Assembly: GCA_945873875.1 (NCBI GenBank)
Contig: CAMCER010000019.1
Coordinates: 1 to 8,961, forward strand
DNA: 8,961 nucleotides
Direction of reading: 5' to 3'
DNA from: an uncultured Clostridia bacterium
Lineage (GTDB): Bacteria > Bacillota_A > Clostridia > Peptostreptococcales > Anaerovoracaceae
Part shown: one piece after another, positions 5,618 to 8,961 of the stretch
How the letters are laid out: each line of letters starts with the position of its first letter
Numbering within the stretch: position 1 is the first letter of the stretch
Notes under the pieces: generated by a model
The model's input: the letters and a program-made list of their open reading frames with translations, nothing else
The model's database searches: none
Told to the model about the DNA's origin: nothing
Made by a program: the position numbers and the translations under genes

Positions 5618-7135
5618 ATGGAAGAAAAAACTCTCAAAGCTAAGAAAGTTGTCGAACTAAGAGAAATCGCAAAGGCTTTTGGCGTGAAAGGCTATCAGAA
5701 GCTGAAGAAAGCAGAGCTGATAGAGGCGCTGATGCACATGGGCGATGAAGCTGCGCCTGCAGAAAAAGAAGAAGCGCCGGCAAAAGAGGAAGCCAGAGCC
5801 ACTGAAGATAAAGCGGCTGAAGCAAAGGAAGAAAAAACGGGATCTGATGAAAAAGAAACCGGTGATCCTGAAAAGGAAGAAAAGCATAAGGCTGCCGGAA
5901 AGACAGATGGCAGAGGAGCCGGAGAAAAACAGGAAAGGTCTCATGACAGGCATCACGGCAGGAAAGACCGCCAGAAATCAGAGGGCGTGAAGAAAACAGA
6001 CTATTCACAGGAGGAAAGACCCGAGGTGGAAGGTATACTGGAACTGGCAGACGGAGGATTCGGGTTCCTGCGCTTTTCCAACTTCCTTACAAGTGATAAA
6101 GACATCTACGTTTCGCCTACACAGATAAGACGTTTCAATCTCAAGACCGGGGACAAGATCCACGGTATCTCAAGAAAACCAAACGAAGGAGAAAAATTCG
6201 GAGCGCTGCTCTACGTCAACACAGTCAATGACGATGAGCCGGGTGTTGCTATGAAAAGACCTGACTTCGAAGACCTGACGCCTATATTCCCTAACGAGAG
6301 GATCTCTCTTGAAGAGGGAAGCAGAGAGCTTTCCATGAGGCTCATAGACCTGGTGGCACCTATAGGCAAAGGCCAGAGGGGTCTCATCGTGGCGCCGCCG
6401 AAGGCAGGAAAGACCACGCTGCTGAAATCCATCGCCAACTCCATAGAGCGCAGCCATCCGGATATCGAGATGATAGTCCTGCTGGTAGATGAGCGTCCTG
6501 AAGAAGTGACGGATATGAAGAGATCACTGCGCGGCGGAGACGTTATCTATTCCACCTTTGATGAGATGCCCCAGCACCATGTCAAAGTAGCCAAAATGGT
6601 ATTCTCAAGAGCTCAGAGGCTGGTGGAACACGGAAAAGACGTAGTCATCCTTCTCGACAGTATCACCAGACTGGCAAGAGCATACAACCTGGTAGTGCCT
6701 CCTTCGGGAAGGACACTTTCAGGCGGACTTGATCCAAGCGCCTTATATAAACCGAAGAAGTTCTTCGGCGCGGCCAGAAAGCTTGAAGAAGGCGGGAGCA
6801 TCACCATACTTGCGACTGCGCTCATCGAGACAGGAAGCAGGATGGACGACGTTATATTCGAGGAATTCAAAGGCACCGGAAACATGGAACTGCATCTTGA
6901 CAGGAAACTTTCTGAAAAGAGGATATTCCCTGCCATGGATCTGAACAAATCCGGCACCAGAAGGGAAGATCTGCTCATGAATCAGGACGAGCTTGAAGCT
7001 ATCTGGTCCATGAGAAGGGCGCTTTCCAACAGAGATACACAGGAAGTAACGGAGATAATAATTGATAATCTGGCACACACCATGACCAACCAGGAATTCA
7101 TCCAGGTGATCAGGAAAGTCAGATTAGAGGGATAA
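5618..7135 (+). CDS. rho: Transcription termination factor Rho
   Basis: Hexameric RNA-dependent ATPase/helicase that ends transcription. The 505-residue product has a Rho_N helix-extended-loop-helix domain (about 1-43). Residues 44-135 are a disordered-looking insert dominated by K, E, A and later R/H/G. The cold-shock-like RNA-binding domain (136-205) carries GFGFLRF at 147-153. The RecA-type ATPase has Walker [10 protein letters not shown] (259-267), [10 protein letters not shown] (291-300), Walker B DVVILLD (341-347), the Q-loop region around [21 protein letters not shown] (368-388), and SGTRRED (445-451) with the arginine finger. All catalytic segments are intact. The insert makes it longer than E. 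coli Rho (419 residues). The next gene begins one base after the stop, so they are probably coupled. rpmE, which often follows rho in Clostridia, is absent at this spot. Confidence 0.98.
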   Translation: MEEKTLKAKKVVELREIAKAFGVKGYQKLKKAELIEALMHMGDEAAPAEKEEAPAKEEARATEDKAAEAKEEKTGSDEKETGDPEKEEKHKAAGKTDGRGAGEKQERSHDRHHGRKDRQKSEGVKKTDYSQEERPEVEGILELADGGFGFLRFSNFLTSDKDIYVSPTQIRRFNLKTGDKIHGISRKPNEGEKFGALLYVNTVNDDEPGVAMKRPDFEDLTPIFPNERISLEEGSRELSMRLIDLVAPIGKGQRGLIVAPPKAGKTTLLKSIANSIERSHPDIEMIVLLVDERPEEVTDMKRSLRGGDVIYSTFDEMPQHHVKVAKMVFSRAQRLVEHGKDVVILLDSITRLARAYNLVVPPSGRTLSGGLDPSALYKPKKFFGAARKLEEGGSITILATALIETGSRMDDVIFEEFKGTGNMELHLDRKLSEKRIFPAMDLNKSGTRREDLLMNQDELEAIWSMRRALSNRDTQEVTEIIIDNLAHTMTNQEFIQVIRKVRLEG

Positions 7136-7136
7136 A

Positions 7137-8189
7137 ATGGACCTTAAAAAGATATTTCTCAAGGATGCCTGCCCGACTAAAATAGGCGGACAGGCAGTTT
7201 TAGACGGCATAATGATGCGGGGAGAGGACAGGAACGCTGTAGTCATAAGGCTCCCTGACGGAAATATGCACATAAAGACCGAAAAGCTGAAGAAACCGGG
7301 GAAATGGAGCCGGCTTCCTCTTATACGCGGAGTCATCGCATTTGTCTCATCACTGGTCCAGGGCACTGGAGTGCTCATGTATTCAGCTGAGGTCCTGGGT
7401 GATTATGAGATGGAGCACGGAGAGAGCGCGGAAGAGCCGGGACGCTTTGAAAAATGGCTCACTGAAAAATTCGGTGAGAAGGCGGCCTGGAACATGATGC
7501 TGTATGCCTCCGTGGTGTTTGCAATAGCCATAACTGTTCTGGTATTCGTTCTTATGCCTACGTGGCTCATGGATCTTCTGGGCAAAGTCACAGATAATGC
7601 AATACTGCTGAATATCGCAGAGGGAGTATTCAGGATACTCATGTTCATCCTGTACGTGGCGGCTATTTCGCGGATGGAGGACATAAAGAAGACCTTCCAG
7701 TTCCATGGGGCAGAGCATAAGACCATACACTGCTTTGAGAACGGAAAAGAGCTGACTCCCGAAAACTGTCATGAGTTCTACACCCTGCATCCCAGATGCG
7801 GGACCAGCTTCCTCATGTTCGTTTTAGTCATATCCCTGGTGCTCTTTTCATTCCTGGGCTGGCCGGATCTTTTCTGGAGGATAACTTCAAGACTTCTCCT
7901 GATCCCGGTCATAGCGGGGCTTTCATATGAACTGCTCAAGTGGGCGGGCAGAAGCGACAACTGGGTCGTGAAGATCCTCAGCATGCCGGGTCTTTACCTG
8001 CAGAAACTGACCACCAGAGAACCTGATGACAGCCAGTTGGAGGTGGCCATCGCGGCGCTGAAGGCCGTGATGACAGAGCCCGATGAGCCTTGTATCGAGG
8101 GACTTTGTGACAAAGAAGGAAAACTGACTGTGTCTGAAGAGGAACTGAAAGGAAAAAGACAGGACAGCGATAAAGAGGAAACACACTGA
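7137..8189 (+). CDS. DUF1385 family membrane protein
   Basis: Function unknown; the DUF1385 family is commonly found beside prmC and prfA in Clostridia and related bacteria. Family marks are CPTKIGGQAVLDGIMMRG (12-29), HGAEHKTIHCFENG (190-203) and LHPRCGTSF (217-225). Four hydrophobic segments are likely transmembrane helices: about 121-143, 158-178, 222-241 and 248-268. A charged N-terminal part (1-115) and a C-terminal part (270-350) flank them. The conserved H/E/H and H/C residues could bind a metal or form an active site, but this is not established. The ATG is preceded by AGAGGG (7126-7131) inside the end of rho, with only one base between the rho stop and this start, so translation is probably coupled. 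prmC follows after 48 bases. The family call is firm. Confidence 0.9.
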   Translation: MDLKKIFLKDACPTKIGGQAVLDGIMMRGEDRNAVVIRLPDGNMHIKTEKLKKPGKWSRLPLIRGVIAFVSSLVQGTGVLMYSAEVLGDYEMEHGESAEEPGRFEKWLTEKFGEKAAWNMMLYASVVFAIAITVLVFVLMPTWLMDLLGKVTDNAILLNIAEGVFRILMFILYVAAISRMEDIKKTFQFHGAEHKTIHCFENGKELTPENCHEFYTLHPRCGTSFLMFVLVISLVLFSFLGWPDLFWRITSRLLLIPVIAGLSYELLKWAGRSDNWVVKILSMPGLYLQKLTTREPDDSQLEVAIAALKAVMTEPDEPCIEGLCDKEGKLTVSEEELKGKRQDSDKEETH

Positions 8190-8237
8190 GACTGCTTAAG
8201 GCAGCCAGTTAAACATTAAAGAGGAGACGAACATAAG

Positions 8238-8961
8238 ATGGGCCTGATTCTGAAAGAAATGATCTCTATCGGTGAAAACCGCCTGATAACCGCAGGCGTC
8301 ATGAGTCCCAAGGTGGACGCGGAGCTGCTTTACATGGACCTTGCCGGTATCGACAAGACCAGACTGTTCATGGAGTGGAGCAGGGAGATAGACGATAAGA
8401 TCTGCGAAGAGTATTTTGAACGCATAGCAAGACGCGCGGGCCGCGAGCCCCTTCAGTATATAACCGGAAAGCAGTCTTTTATGGGGATAGACTTTACTGT
8501 GAACGAAAAAGTCCTGATCCCGCGGCCGGAAACAGAACTGATGGTGGAGCACGCCATAAAAATGATCCGCGGCAGCCGTCCTGATGAAGGCGCTCCTGCT
8601 GAGGCCGCAGAACTGCTGAAGAAGGCGGCGGCCAGAAAGAAGTGGAGCGTCCTTGATCTTTGCTGCGGCAGCGGCGCCATAGGCGTCACCATTGCCAACC
8701 GGTGCATGAACGCTAAAGTCACGGCAACGGATATAAGCCCGGAGGCTGTTGAAGTCGCAAAGAAAAACGCAGCGAAGGCGAGAGTGAAGGTGCGCTTTTC
8801 AGTAGGGGATCTTTTCAGCGCGGGAAAGGCGAAGAAAGATTTCGATATGATCATATCGAATCCCCCTTATGTGAAGACTATGATGATACCTATCCTGCAG
8901 GAGGAAGTAAAAGATCACGAACCTGTCAGCGCTCTTGACGGGGGAACTGACGGCCTTGACT
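8238..8961 (+). CDS. prmC: Peptide chain release factor N5-glutamine methyltransferase (3' partial)
   Basis: Methylates the glutamine of the GGQ motif in release factors RF1 and RF2, using S-adenosylmethionine, and so tunes translation termination. The 241 residues present start MGLILKEMISIGENRL. The N-terminal helical domain contains REPLQYITGKQSFMG (69-83) and IPRPETE (94-100). The methyltransferase domain has the SAM-binding loop VLDLCCGSGAIG (138-149), ATDIS (163-167), and the catalytic substrate-binding motif NPPY (208-211). A segment at 112-135 between RPETE and the SAM loop is rather long and rich in A, K and E. The frame is still open at the window end; roughly 40-50 residues should be missing. 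The start follows AGGAG (8222-8226) at 11 nt, slightly long. Its target prfA often lies next to prmC and would be expected just beyond the window. Confidence 0.96.
   Translation, partial: MGLILKEMISIGENRLITAGVMSPKVDAELLYMDLAGIDKTRLFMEWSREIDDKICEEYFERIARRAGREPLQYITGKQSFMGIDFTVNEKVLIPRPETELMVEHAIKMIRGSRPDEGAPAEAAELLKKAAARKKWSVLDLCCGSGAIGVTIANRCMNAKVTATDISPEAVEVAKKNAAKARVKVRFSVGDLFSAGKAKKDFDMIISNPPYVKTMMIPILQEEVKDHEPVSALDGGTDGLD

Noticed and set aside
6613..6978. 121-codon open frame antisense to the rho ATPase domain
   Set aside because: Serine/proline/leucine-rich shadow of the conserved Rho core; no supporting signals.
8191..8206. Small CTGC/GCAG hairpin between the DUF1385 gene and prmC
   Set aside because: Only 4 bp and not followed by a T-run, so it is neither a terminator nor a convincing regulatory structure.
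1..8961. Mobile element, CRISPR, defence island or tRNA/rRNA gene
   Set aside because: No transposase, integrase, repeat array, cloverleaf or rRNA-like sequence was found; gene content is core housekeeping with uniform style of base use.

Overview
The window looks like an ordinary chromosomal segment of a low-to-mid GC anaerobic Gram-positive bacterium, most likely class Clostridia. The basis is a DnaD-domain replication protein, an FprA-type flavodiiron protein, the rpsF-ssb-rpsR cluster, and the rho / DUF1385 / prmC cluster, all with AGGAGG-like ribosome binding sites. A finer placement cannot be made from the sequence alone. No mobile element, CRISPR array, rRNA or tRNA gene was seen, and no gap without a gene exceeds about 235 bases.

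Layout. (1) 1-1098, plus strand: the 3' part of a DnaD-domain replication protein. Its C-terminal third resembles the N-terminal part of a DnaC/DnaI helicase loader but has no AAA+ ATPase. It ends at a terminator (1141-1180) that works in both directions. (2) 1184-3671, minus strand: rpsF, ssb and rpsR form a tight operon with a clear promoter at 3741-3768, a leader with two mutually exclusive hairpins, and a terminator at 2466-2497. fprA follows beyond this terminator and converges on the DnaD gene. (3) 3806-4726, minus strand: a sugar-phosphate nucleotidyltransferase family protein with no visible terminator before the rpsF promoter. (4) 4924-5385, plus strand: a small shikimate-kinase-fold protein whose ATP-binding P-loop has lost its key residues, closed by a strong terminator. 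(5) 5618-8961, plus strand: rho, then a DUF1385 membrane protein starting one base after the rho stop, then prmC, which runs off the end of the window. prfA would be expected next.

The genes serve core information processing: replication (DnaD-like, SSB), translation (S6, S18, PrmC) and transcription termination (Rho). FprA adds oxygen/NO detoxification. I do not see a new multi-gene system. The points most worth a second look are the DnaD/DnaC-N fusion without an ATPase, the shikimate kinase homologue with a dismantled P-loop, an exact 10-bp direct repeat with 20-bp period just upstream of the rpsF promoter, the charged insert in Rho, and the absence of rpmE between rho and DUF1385.
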